Assembly: GCF_023706045.1 (NCBI RefSeq)
Contig: NZ_BQYL01000001.1
Span: 496,001 to 560,000, forward strand
Source of the DNA: Kangiella sp. TOML190
GTDB lineage: Bacteria; Pseudomonadota; Gammaproteobacteria; Enterobacterales; Kangiellaceae
Length of the DNA stretch: 64,000 bases
Direction of reading: 5' to 3'
The notes beneath the pieces are model-generated. The model saw only the letters and a program-made list of their open reading frames with translations. It did no database searches and was not told where the DNA came from. A program made the translations under genes and the position numbers. How positions within the stretch are numbered: the first letter of the stretch is position 1; each line of letters starts with the position of its first letter. Below are positions 8,077 to 15,483 of the stretch, piece by piece.

Positions 8077-8432
8077 CTTGCAAATTATCATTTAAATAGT
8101 AAATTAGTATGCATGCGCTATTTTCCTCACCAAAAAACCTCAGGTTCGATATTTGCCAGCACCTCTGGCTGCAAATGGATGTTGAACTAGCGCCCTATTT
8201 CGTCAATTTTCCATAGGCTGCATTTGCGCACGCCTATAAATCCTAGTATTTTTTATCAACTAACCAATTTTTATAGCAATCTGTAGAGGTTCAAGCTCGC
8301 TTCGAAAGAGCTAGATAAAGATGAGACGAGGCATAAGCCGCCGAAATTTAGGCGTTTACTCCAGTAAATAACAACTATTGGGAAGGCTTATAACAGAGTA
8401 TCATCGAAAGATTGCTATTTTGAGGTCATAAA
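8077..8432. other. 356-bp gene-free leader region before the kynurenine operon
   Basis: No convincing ORF. The left half contains an imperfect hairpin at 8143-8187 (GGTTC..ATTTGC.CAG facing CTG..GCAAAT..GAAC) and a small inverted repeat CCTAT/ATAGG at 8194-8217. The right half is a 146-bp structured element described separately. The region should contain the promoter of the operon that starts at 8433, but no strong -35/-10 pair stands out. Confidence 0.6.
8273..8418 (+). repeat. 146-bp structured element closed by a 10-bp inverted repeat
   Basis: ATAGCAATCT at 8273-8282 pairs perfectly with AGATTGCTAT at 8409-8418. Inside are three short hairpins: AGCTC/GAGCT (8294-8298 with 8308-8312), CGCC/GGCG (8339-8342 with 8351-8354) and TTTACT/AGTAAA (8355-8360 with 8363-8368). 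This gives a cloverleaf-like secondary structure. The closing arm ends a few bases before the GAGG ribosome binding site of the gene at 8433. It could be a miniature inverted-repeat element, or a structured 5' leader that controls the kynurenine operon. Confidence 0.5.
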
Positions 8433-8849
8433 ATGTCAGAAAAGATTGTAAGTAACTCCGCTCCCGAACCCGTAGGTTTATACCCCCACGCCCGTAAAGT
8501 TGGCAATTTATTATTTCTATCTGGCGTCGGCCCACGGCAAAAAGGCACTAAAACTATTCCTGGCGTAACTTTAGATGCCGACGGCAATATTACCGATTAT
8601 TGCATCGAAACTCAGTGTCGCAGCGTTTTTGATAATGTTCGCGCCGTATTGGAAGATGCCGGTTCAAGCTGGGACAAATTAGTCGATGTTCAGGTATTTT
8701 TAACCAATATGAAAGACGATTTTAAAACTTACAATAAAGTTTATGCAGAGTATTTTGCCGACAACCAACCTTGTCGCACCACCATTGAAATCAATTGCTT
8801 ACCAACGCCGATTGCAATTGAGTTGAAATGTATCGCGACCATTGATTAA
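8433..8849 (+). CDS. nbaF: RidA-family 2-aminomuconate deaminase
   Basis: A 138-residue member of the RidA/YjgF/UK114 family. The conserved C-terminal segment [11 protein letters not shown] and the family Glu in IAIELKC are present. RidA proteins hydrolyse enamines and imines. The branch found with 3-hydroxyanthranilate genes is 2-aminomuconate deaminase, giving 4-oxalocrotonate and ammonia. The gene is first in the run 8433-15010 and is followed after 14 bp by 3-hydroxyanthranilate dioxygenase, which supports this assignment over generic RidA. Its ribosome binding site GAGG is just upstream, next to the structured element ending at 8418. Confidence 0.88.
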   Translation: MSEKIVSNSAPEPVGLYPHARKVGNLLFLSGVGPRQKGTKTIPGVTLDADGNITDYCIETQCRSVFDNVRAVLEDAGSSWDKLVDVQVFLTNMKDDFKTYNKVYAEYFADNQPCRTTIEINCLPTPIAIELKCIATID

Positions 8850-8863
8850 TTGGCGGAGGATTT

Positions 8864-9409
8864 ATGAGTGATACAAAAATAACTAAATTAATGGCACCGT
8901 TTAATTTTCAGCAATGGATCAATGAGCATCGTCACCTGCTTAAACCGCCCGTGTGTAACAAGCAGGTTTTTGAGCAAGATGATTTTATTGTGATGGTGGT
9001 GGGCGGTCCTAATGGCAGGCGCGACTATCATTACGATGAAGGCCCTGAGTTTTTCTATCAACTCGAAGGCGAGATGCTATTAAAAACCATCCAAGACGGC
9101 AAAAAAGTCGATTATCCAATTAAAGCCGGCGAAGTTTTTTTATTACCGCCGCGCATCCCTCATTCGCCTGTGCGCTTTGCTGGCTCGATCGGTTTGGTGG
9201 TCGAACGCAAAAGAGTGGAAGGTGAACTGGACGGCTTGATGTGGTTTTGCGAGAACTGTGACCACAAGCTATATGAAGAAAAATTTCCGCTGACTAATGT
9301 GGAAAAAGATTTCTTCCCAGTATTTGAGCGATTTTTAGAAAGCGAAGAACATCGTACTTGTGACAAGTGTGGCAGCGTGATGCCAAAAGAAAATAAACTG
9401 GATTTATAA
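8864..9409 (+). CDS. nbaC: 3-hydroxyanthranilate 3,4-dioxygenase
   Basis: A 181-residue cupin extradiol dioxygenase that opens 3-hydroxyanthranilate to 2-amino-3-carboxymuconate semialdehyde (ACMS) with O2. The Fe(II) ligands are visible as H56 and E62 (in [15 protein letters not shown]) and H100 ([10 protein letters not shown]), matching the spacing of the bacterial enzyme. The C-terminal rubredoxin-like metal site of the bacterial form is complete, with CENC at 129-132 and CDKC at 166-169. It has a GGAGG-type ribosome binding site and lies directly before the ACMS decarboxylase that consumes its unstable product. Confidence 0.96.
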   Translation: MSDTKITKLMAPFNFQQWINEHRHLLKPPVCNKQVFEQDDFIVMVVGGPNGRRDYHYDEGPEFFYQLEGEMLLKTIQDGKKVDYPIKAGEVFLLPPRIPHSPVRFAGSIGLVVERKRVEGELDGLMWFCENCDHKLYEEKFPLTNVEKDFFPVFERFLESEEHRTCDKCGSVMPKENKLDL

Positions 9410-9418
9410 GGATATTGT

Positions 9419-10438
9419 ATGAACCATTTAACGATTGATATCCATACCCATATTTTGCCGGAGAATTGGCCGGATCTAAAAGCAAAATACGGTTACGGCG
9501 GCTTTGTTTCTCTCGATCACCATAAATGCGGTTGCGCCCGTATGATGGTGGACGGCAAGTTCTTCCGTGAAATTGAGGAAAATTGCTGGTCACCTGAAGT
9601 GCGAATGCACGAATGCGATCAGCATGGCGTTCATGTACAAGTGCTGTCCACGGTTCCCGTAATGTTTAACTATTGGGCCAAACCCGAACATACCTTAGAT
9701 CTATCACGTTTTTTAAATGACCATATTGCGGATATTGTTAAACGATACCCGAAACGTTTTATTGGTCTGGGTACCTTGCCGATGCAAGCGCCTAAACTTG
9801 CCATCCAAGAATTAGAGCGCTGCGTTAATGAGCTCGGCCTTGCTGGCGTGCAAATCGGTTCTCACATTAACGATTGGAACCTCAACGATCCGCATTTATT
9901 CGAAATATTCCAAGCCGCCGAAGAATTAGGTGCCGCGATATTTGTTCATCCTTGGGACATGGTCGGTAAAGAGAAAATGGAAAAGTATTGGCTGCCTTGG
10001 TTAGTCGGTATGCCTGCGGAAACTTCGCTTGCGATCTGCTCCATGATCTTTGGTGGCGTACTCGAGCGCTTGCCAAATTTGCGTATTGCCTTTGCTCATG
10101 GCGGCGGTAGTTTTCCTGGCGCATTTGGTCGCATCGAACATGCCTTTGAAGTCCGCCCTGATTTGTTGGCAGTCGATAATCCGCACCAGCCGCGCAAATA
10201 CCTTGAACAAATTTACCTTGATACGCTGGTGCATGATCCTAAAGTTTTACAATACTTGGTGGAATTGATGGGGCCGCAAAAATTAGCCTTGGGTACTGAC
10301 TATCCTTTCCCGCTCGGCGAACTCGAGCCTGGCAAGTTGATCCACTCGATGAATTTTGAGGCAGGAATCAATGATCGCCTATTACACGGTACCGCTTTAG
10401 AGTGGCTTAATTTGGATAAGGAAATCTTTTTGCCATGA
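9419..10438 (+). CDS. nbaD: 2-amino-3-carboxymuconate-6-semialdehyde decarboxylase (ACMSD)
   Basis: A 339-residue amidohydrolase-superfamily decarboxylase converting ACMS to 2-aminomuconate semialdehyde, which draws flux away from spontaneous quinolinate formation. The zinc ligands sit where expected for the bacterial enzyme: H9 and H11 (DIHTH), H177 (FVHPWD), H227 (AFAHGGG) and D294 (GTDYPFPLG). The length equals the family norm. The stop codon overlaps the start of the next gene by four bases (ATGA), which indicates translational coupling. Confidence 0.97.
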   Translation: MNHLTIDIHTHILPENWPDLKAKYGYGGFVSLDHHKCGCARMMVDGKFFREIEENCWSPEVRMHECDQHGVHVQVLSTVPVMFNYWAKPEHTLDLSRFLNDHIADIVKRYPKRFIGLGTLPMQAPKLAIQELERCVNELGLAGVQIGSHINDWNLNDPHLFEIFQAAEELGAAIFVHPWDMVGKEKMEKYWLPWLVGMPAETSLAICSMIFGGVLERLPNLRIAFAHGGGSFPGAFGRIEHAFEVRPDLLAVDNPHQPRKYLEQIYLDTLVHDPKVLQYLVELMGPQKLALGTDYPFPLGELEPGKLIHSMNFEAGINDRLLHGTALEWLNLDKEIFLP

Positions 10439-11259
10439 AATTGATCACCGAGTTAAAAGGTAAGCGTTATCAGCTGGATCTGGACAACGCCATCTCGCTA
10501 GCAATTCCAGTCAAGTTTAATGGCGAACAGCCCAATCATTTCGCATCACCCATTGCCTCAAGCCAGCCTTTAAGTGGCGGTGGTTTTATTGGCGATACCA
10601 AGCAAGGCGGCAGTTGTAATGTGGATCAAATTAAAATGGTTCCGCACTGCAATGGCACTCATACCGAGTCGATTCATCATATAGTGGATGAACCCATTTC
10701 GATTGGCGCTATTCATTCTAATAGTATTAGCCACTGTTTAGTGCTCAGCGTTACTCCCAAAACTGCCATACAAAGCCAAGACTCTTATATCCCCGAATTA
10801 GCCGATGATGATCACGTAATTGATTTGGCAACGCTCCAGCAGCAACTGGCAGGCGTTGATATTAGTAGTATCCAAGCCTTGGCCTTTCGTACTCTACCCA
10901 ATCAGGATCACAAACTTTCCGTGATCTATTCTGAGCAGGCGCAGCCACCATTTTTTACCCGCGAAGCGATGCAATTTATTAGTGACTTACCGATTAATCA
11001 CTTGTTAGTGGATTTTCCTTCCTTGGATAAAATGTATGACCAAGGGCATTTGAGTAACCATCATACTTTTTGGAAGCTTGAAGCAGATAGCCATCAATTA
11101 TCTGATGGCGCCAAGCTTGAGCGCACGGTAACCGAAATGATTTATATCAGCGATCAGGTTAGCGATGGTTTCTATGCGCTGAGTTTGCAGTTGCCCGCTT
11201 TTGAGCTTGACGCAGCGCCCAGTCGCCCACTGCTCTACCCTTTAATTGAATTGACCTAA
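10435..11259 (+). CDS. Cyclase-family metal hydrolase, probable kynurenine formamidase
   Basis: A 274-residue protein of the cyclase superfamily, to which bacterial kynurenine formamidase (KynB) belongs. The metal-binding signature appears as HCNGTHTESIHH at 71-82, a variant of the family HxGTHxDxPxH. The rest is divergent and about 60 residues longer than typical KynB, so I leave the symbol blank. Its place between ACMSD (4-bp overlap) and kynureninase (11-bp gap) makes hydrolysis of N-formylkynurenine to kynurenine plus formate the best inference. No other formamidase is seen in the window. Confidence 0.75.
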   Translation: MKLITELKGKRYQLDLDNAISLAIPVKFNGEQPNHFASPIASSQPLSGGGFIGDTKQGGSCNVDQIKMVPHCNGTHTESIHHIVDEPISIGAIHSNSISHCLVLSVTPKTAIQSQDSYIPELADDDHVIDLATLQQQLAGVDISSIQALAFRTLPNQDHKLSVIYSEQAQPPFFTREAMQFISDLPINHLLVDFPSLDKMYDQGHLSNHHTFWKLEADSHQLSDGAKLERTVTEMIYISDQVSDGFYALSLQLPAFELDAAPSRPLLYPLIELT

Positions 11260-11270
11260 AAGAATTTATT

Positions 11271-12578
11271 ATGACCACTTTTTCACAAGAATTATTTTCT
11301 CAGGAATACGCCCGCCAATTAGATGCGCAAGATCCAATTAGTCATCTGCGTGACGAATTTCATATTCCAAAGCAAGCCAATGGCGAGGATGAAATTTACT
11401 TTTGTGGTAATTCGCTTGGCCTACAACCCAAGCGTACTCAAGAGTATTTAAACTACGAGTTAAGCCAGTGGCAAAAACTTGGCGTTAAAGGTCACTTTTC
11501 GGGTGATTTCCCATGGATGCCTTATCACGAATTTCTGACCGAAGAGTCCGCTAAGTTGGTCGGCGCCAAAAAGTCAGAAGTGGTTTGCATGAACTCCTTA
11601 ACCGCCAATTTACACTTTATGATGGTCTCATTTTATCGACCAACAGCCAAGCGCCATAAGATCCTTATTGAAGATCATGCCTTTCCCTCGGATCACTATG
11701 CGGTGGAGTCACAACTTCGTTACCACGGACATGATCCGAAAGAGTCTATGTTGCTCGCAACTCCGCGAGATGGTGAGCCAACCTTGCGCACCGAGGATAT
11801 TCTAAAGCTAATCGCCGAGCAAGGGGATGAAATTGCCTTAATCATGCTACCCGGTGTTCAATATTACACTGGGCAAGTCTTAGACATGCAAGCCATCACC
11901 AAAGCAGGTCATGCCAAGGGCTGTAAGGTTGGCTTTGATCTAGCGCATGCGGCGGGCAATATCCCCATGCAACTGCATGATTGGAATGTGGATTTTGCTG
12001 CTTGGTGTTCTTATAAATATTTGAATTCAGGGCCGGGGTCAGTGGCAGGCTGCTTTGTGCATGAAAAACACCACAATGCAGAAGATTTTTTAAATAATGA
12101 ATTACCGCGATTTGCTGGCTGGTGGGGACACGATAAAGAATCGCGCTTTCGGATGGAAAATAATTTTATGCCCATTGAATCGGTCGAATCTTGGCAGCTC
12201 TCCAACCCACCGATTCTTTCTTTGGCCGCTATTCGGGCGTCACTAGACACCGTTAAACAGGCTGGCGGGATCCAAGTCCTGCGAACAAAAGGCATTAAGC
12301 TTGCCGCTTACTTGCGCCAATTGTTAGAGCAAGAGTTAAGCCAAGATATCACCATTTTAACGCCCAAGGAAACTGCTGCTTCCGGTTGTCAATTATCCTT
12401 AGTGGTAGATTTGCATGGGCTGGACAGCAAAACCGTTTTTGATCGGATCGAAGCTGCGGGAGTAACTTGTGATTTCCGTTATCCGAATGTGATCCGTGTT
12501 GCGCCAGTGCCTTTGTATAATTCTTTTGAAGACTGCTATAAGTTTGTGACCATCTTAAAAAGCAGCTTGGAGGCCTAA
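11271..12578 (+). CDS. kynU: Kynureninase
   Basis: A 435-residue PLP fold-type I enzyme that cleaves kynurenine or 3-hydroxykynurenine to (3-hydroxy)anthranilate plus alanine. The PLP lysine is K249 in WCSYKYLNSGPGS; the Asp that contacts the PLP nitrogen is D223 in GFDLAHAAGN. The N-terminal FCGNSLGL motif of kynureninases is at 44-51. With a monooxygenase next to it and a 3-hydroxyanthranilate dioxygenase in the operon, 3-hydroxykynurenine is the probable substrate. It is separated from kmo by only 3 bp. Confidence 0.97.
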   Translation: MTTFSQELFSQEYARQLDAQDPISHLRDEFHIPKQANGEDEIYFCGNSLGLQPKRTQEYLNYELSQWQKLGVKGHFSGDFPWMPYHEFLTEESAKLVGAKKSEVVCMNSLTANLHFMMVSFYRPTAKRHKILIEDHAFPSDHYAVESQLRYHGHDPKESMLLATPRDGEPTLRTEDILKLIAEQGDEIALIMLPGVQYYTGQVLDMQAITKAGHAKGCKVGFDLAHAAGNIPMQLHDWNVDFAAWCSYKYLNSGPGSVAGCFVHEKHHNAEDFLNNELPRFAGWWGHDKESRFRMENNFMPIESVESWQLSNPPILSLAAIRASLDTVKQAGGIQVLRTKGIKLAAYLRQLLEQELSQDITILTPKETAASGCQLSLVVDLHGLDSKTVFDRIEAAGVTCDFRYPNVIRVAPVPLYNSFEDCYKFVTILKSSLEA

Positions 12579-12581
12579 CTC

Positions 12582-13958
12582 ATGATTGCTGCAACACTTG
12601 ATAAAAACATCACTATCGTTGGCGCAGGCTTAGTCGGTTCACTGATGGCGATTTATTTGGGACAACGCGGCTATCAAGTCACCGTTTTTGAAAAACTTCC
12701 TGATATCCGCAAAGAAAAAATTCCCGCAGGACGCTCAATCAATTTAGCGTTAGCCAATCGCGGTATTCGACCTCTACAACAAGTGGGCATCATGGATAAA
12801 GTCGAAAAGCTATTAGTTCCGGTTAAAGGTAGAATGCTGCATGATATTGAAGGAAAATTGCAATTTCAATCCTATGGCCAAAGACCAGAAGAAGTAATCT
12901 ATTCGGTGTCGCGAGCTGGCTTGGTGAGTTTGTTGCGTGATGAAGCTGAAGCGACTGGCAAGGTGGTTTTTCATTTTAAACATAAGGTTGATGATATTGA
13001 TTTCGAACAAAATATACTCAGTGTGCATGATTGGCTTAACGATACTTATCAACAGCATCACTGCGATATTTTGTTAGGAACCGATGGGGCAGGCTCTAAG
13101 GTGAGACGCTTAATGGAGTCAAAGGAACTGGGTGAATTTAGTTCAGAGTTATTGGCACATAATTATAAAGAACTCACTATTCCCGCCGAGGAAGCGGGCA
13201 GCTATCTTATCGAAAAGTCTGCTTTGCATATATGGCCTCGAGGTGGCTATATGTTAATGGCGCTACCTAATCTCGAAGGCGACTTCACAGTCACCTTATT
13301 TATGCCCAAAGGTGGCGAGTCCAGCTTCGAGCAATTGACGGATAAAGCTTCTGTGGATGACTTTTTCAAACAAAACTTTTGTGATGCTTACGATTTGATC
13401 CCAAATCTGAGCGATTTGTTTTTTGAAAACCCTACAGGCATTTTAGGCACAGTCCGCAGTACCAATTGGTATTACAAAAACACCCTTATTTTTGGCGATG
13501 CGGCTCATGCGATCGTTCCTTTTCATGGCCAAGGCATGAACTGTGGCTTTGAAGACTGCTCGGAACTCAACTCGATGCTTAACCGCTTCCAAGACGATTG
13601 GCAACAAGTAATGCCAGCCTTTGAGCAAGCTCGAATTGCCAATGCCAATGCTATCGCCGATATGGCTTTAGAGAATTATGTTGAAATGCGCGACTCAGTC
13701 CGCGATCCTAAATTTCATCTAAAAAAGGCTATCGCTTTCGAGTTAGAAAAAAAATATCCCAATCAGTTTATTCCGCGCTATTCGATGGTGATGTTCCATC
13801 ATATCCCCTATGCAATGGCGCAATCTCGGGGTGAGGCTCAGGCCAACATTTTGCAACAATTAGCCGCTAATATTGACTCGGTAGATAAGGTAGACTGGTC
13901 ACATGCCCAACAACTGGTTTTAGAACTAGAAACCATTTCAGCGGAGTATTTGCCATAA
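12582..13958 (+). CDS. kmo: Kynurenine 3-monooxygenase
   Basis: A 458-residue FAD-dependent aromatic hydroxylase that makes 3-hydroxykynurenine from kynurenine, NADPH and O2. The Rossmann FAD motif GAGLVG is at about 14-19, and the second FAD motif with the KMO-typical FGDAAHAIVPFHGQGMNCGFEDC region lies near 300-325. The stop codon overlaps the ATG of the M28 peptidase by one base (TAATG). Possession of this gene plus ACMSD and aminomuconate enzymes defines the aminomuconate (meta-cleavage) branch rather than the anthranilate branch. Confidence 0.97.
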   Translation: MIAATLDKNITIVGAGLVGSLMAIYLGQRGYQVTVFEKLPDIRKEKIPAGRSINLALANRGIRPLQQVGIMDKVEKLLVPVKGRMLHDIEGKLQFQSYGQRPEEVIYSVSRAGLVSLLRDEAEATGKVVFHFKHKVDDIDFEQNILSVHDWLNDTYQQHHCDILLGTDGAGSKVRRLMESKELGEFSSELLAHNYKELTIPAEEAGSYLIEKSALHIWPRGGYMLMALPNLEGDFTVTLFMPKGGESSFEQLTDKASVDDFFKQNFCDAYDLIPNLSDLFFENPTGILGTVRSTNWYYKNTLIFGDAAHAIVPFHGQGMNCGFEDCSELNSMLNRFQDDWQQVMPAFEQARIANANAIADMALENYVEMRDSVRDPKFHLKKAIAFELEKKYPNQFIPRYSMVMFHHIPYAMAQSRGEAQANILQQLAANIDSVDKVDWSHAQQLVLELETISAEYLP

Positions 13959-15010
13959 TGAAAAAACTACTAACCTGCCTCACCGCCTTAAGCATAGGCG
14001 GTTTAGCACTAAGCGCCTGCGCTACCAACGCACCTGCTACCCAACCAAGTTCTTCATCAAAACTGCAGTCCAGTCTAAGCGCTGAGCAAATGATGGCTTA
14101 CCTGACGGCTGATAACAAATTAGGGCGCGCAACTGGCTCGGCGCCCATGGTAGAAATACAACAATGGCTAGTAGAGCAGTTCGAGCAAATAGGTATTAAA
14201 CCTTTACCAAAAGCTAGTTCACTAATCCAAAGCTTTGAGGCCAAAACTAAACAGGGCAATGTTCAGGCTGCTAATATTATTGGTTATTTAGACTGCCGCT
14301 GTGACAATGAACGTTATTTTGTCATTGGCGCTCACTACGATCACGTTGGGGTTAATCCAAAACTAGAAGGCGATCAGATTTTTAATGGTGCTGATGATGA
14401 TGCCAGTGGTGTGGTTGCTTCGTTACTCATCGCACGCGAGCTGGCTAAAGCCGAAAAACTACCTTTTAATATCATTATTGCTGCTTGGGACGCCGAAGAG
14501 TTAGGCTTACAAGGATCAAAATATTTTGTGCAAAACCCATTAGTCGATCTTAGCAAAATTGAATCTGGCGTAATGTTCGAACTGGTAGGCTCCAAGAGTG
14601 AGAAAAATACGGCTTGGATGACCGGCTTTGCTTATTCCTCTTTATACCCTATTTTAAAGCAACAAATGGCTCAACAGGGTTGGCAACTAGGCGAAGATCC
14701 CTTCGCTCAACAAATGTTATTTTTGCGTTCTGATAATGCCGCTTTCGCCTTGATGGACTTGAGTCGTGAGAAAAGAGAGCAAGTATTCCGTCAAGGCCAA
14801 AAAGCCGATATTCAAGGTATTCCAATGCACGCCATCTCCATTTGGAAAGGCCAGCAACATTATCATCAAGTGAACGATGATATGAGCGTGATTGATATTG
14901 AAAATCTGACGAACTTCTCCAAGGCAGTAGCCGAGGCGATTAAAAACCTACCTGAAAACATTCAAGTAGAATGGTTAGAGAATCCGTATTTTAATTTTAA
15001 ACGTCCCTAG
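13958..15010 (+). CDS. M28-family zinc peptidase lipoprotein
   Basis: A 350-residue exported protein with a lipobox (LSAC, Cys21). The M28 metal-binding motifs are visible: GAHYDHVG (H126), NGADDDASG (the bridging Asp near 146-147), WDAEELGLQGS (E180/E181) and the late His in QQHYHQVNDD. The family includes aminopeptidases and carboxypeptidases acting in the periplasm. It is coupled to kmo by TAATG overlap, so it may supply tryptophan from peptides or simply be co-transcribed; this is inference. A bidirectional terminator follows. Confidence 0.9.
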   Translation: MKKLLTCLTALSIGGLALSACATNAPATQPSSSSKLQSSLSAEQMMAYLTADNKLGRATGSAPMVEIQQWLVEQFEQIGIKPLPKASSLIQSFEAKTKQGNVQAANIIGYLDCRCDNERYFVIGAHYDHVGVNPKLEGDQIFNGADDDASGVVASLLIARELAKAEKLPFNIIIAAWDAEELGLQGSKYFVQNPLVDLSKIESGVMFELVGSKSEKNTAWMTGFAYSSLYPILKQQMAQQGWQLGEDPFAQQMLFLRSDNAAFALMDLSREKREQVFRQGQKADIQGIPMHAISIWKGQQHYHQVNDDMSVIDIENLTNFSKAVAEAIKNLPENIQVEWLENPYFNFKRP

Positions 15011-15025
15011 TGTCATTTAGTCGAT

Positions 15026-15052
15026 AAAAAGAGCTTATTAAAAGCTCTTTTT
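15026..15052. terminator. Bidirectional intrinsic terminator
   Basis: AAAAAGAGCTT at 15026-15036 pairs perfectly with AAGCTCTTTTT at 15042-15052 around a 5-base loop. It has a T-run on either strand and lies between two converging genes (the M28 peptidase ending at 15010 and the HIT gene ending at 15055). Confidence 0.85.
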
Positions 15053-15054
15053 GT

Positions 15055-15483
15055 TTATTGATAGCTCTCAAAATTTTTTACATTAGAAAAAAGCTTGCCT
15101 AATCTTTGCTTGAGTTGTGTTAGCTCCTCTTCCGAATAAGGCGTTGCAGGATAAGCTCCCCAGACTGGCGCTGGCCAAGCTTTATCCGATTGATAGCGCA
15201 CTATATGATGAATGTGCAATTGCGAAACCACATTACCCAAAGCAGCGATATTCATTTTATCGCCAGCAAACTCTTGCATTAAAAGCTGAGCAACATCGTT
15301 CGACTCGCCCGCTAGAATGCTTCTTTGCTCATCATTAAGTTGGGAAATTTCTGTTGTATCTTGGACTTTTGGAACCAAAATTATCCACGGATACTGACTA
15401 TCATTCATGAGCAACAATCGGCATAAAGCTAAGTCACCGATCGGCACTGTATCGCTTGCCAGTCGCTTATCTAATTCAAACAT
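15055..15483 (-). CDS. HIT-family protein
   Basis: A 142-residue histidine-triad protein, a probable nucleotide hydrolase or transferase. The catalytic triad motif is QLHIHHIV near residues 89-96. The ATG at 15483 is chosen over the upstream one at 15498 because it overlaps the mrcB stop as TAATG, the usual sign of translational coupling, and because the family starts at about this point (MFELD). The substrate is not predictable. The terminator at 15026-15052 closes the transcript. Confidence 0.85.
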   Translation of the reverse strand: MFELDKRLASDTVPIGDLALCRLLLMNDSQYPWIILVPKVQDTTEISQLNDEQRSILAGESNDVAQLLMQEFAGDKMNIAALGNVVSQLHIHHIVRYQSDKAWPAPVWGAYPATPYSEEELTQLKQRLGKLFSNVKNFESYQ

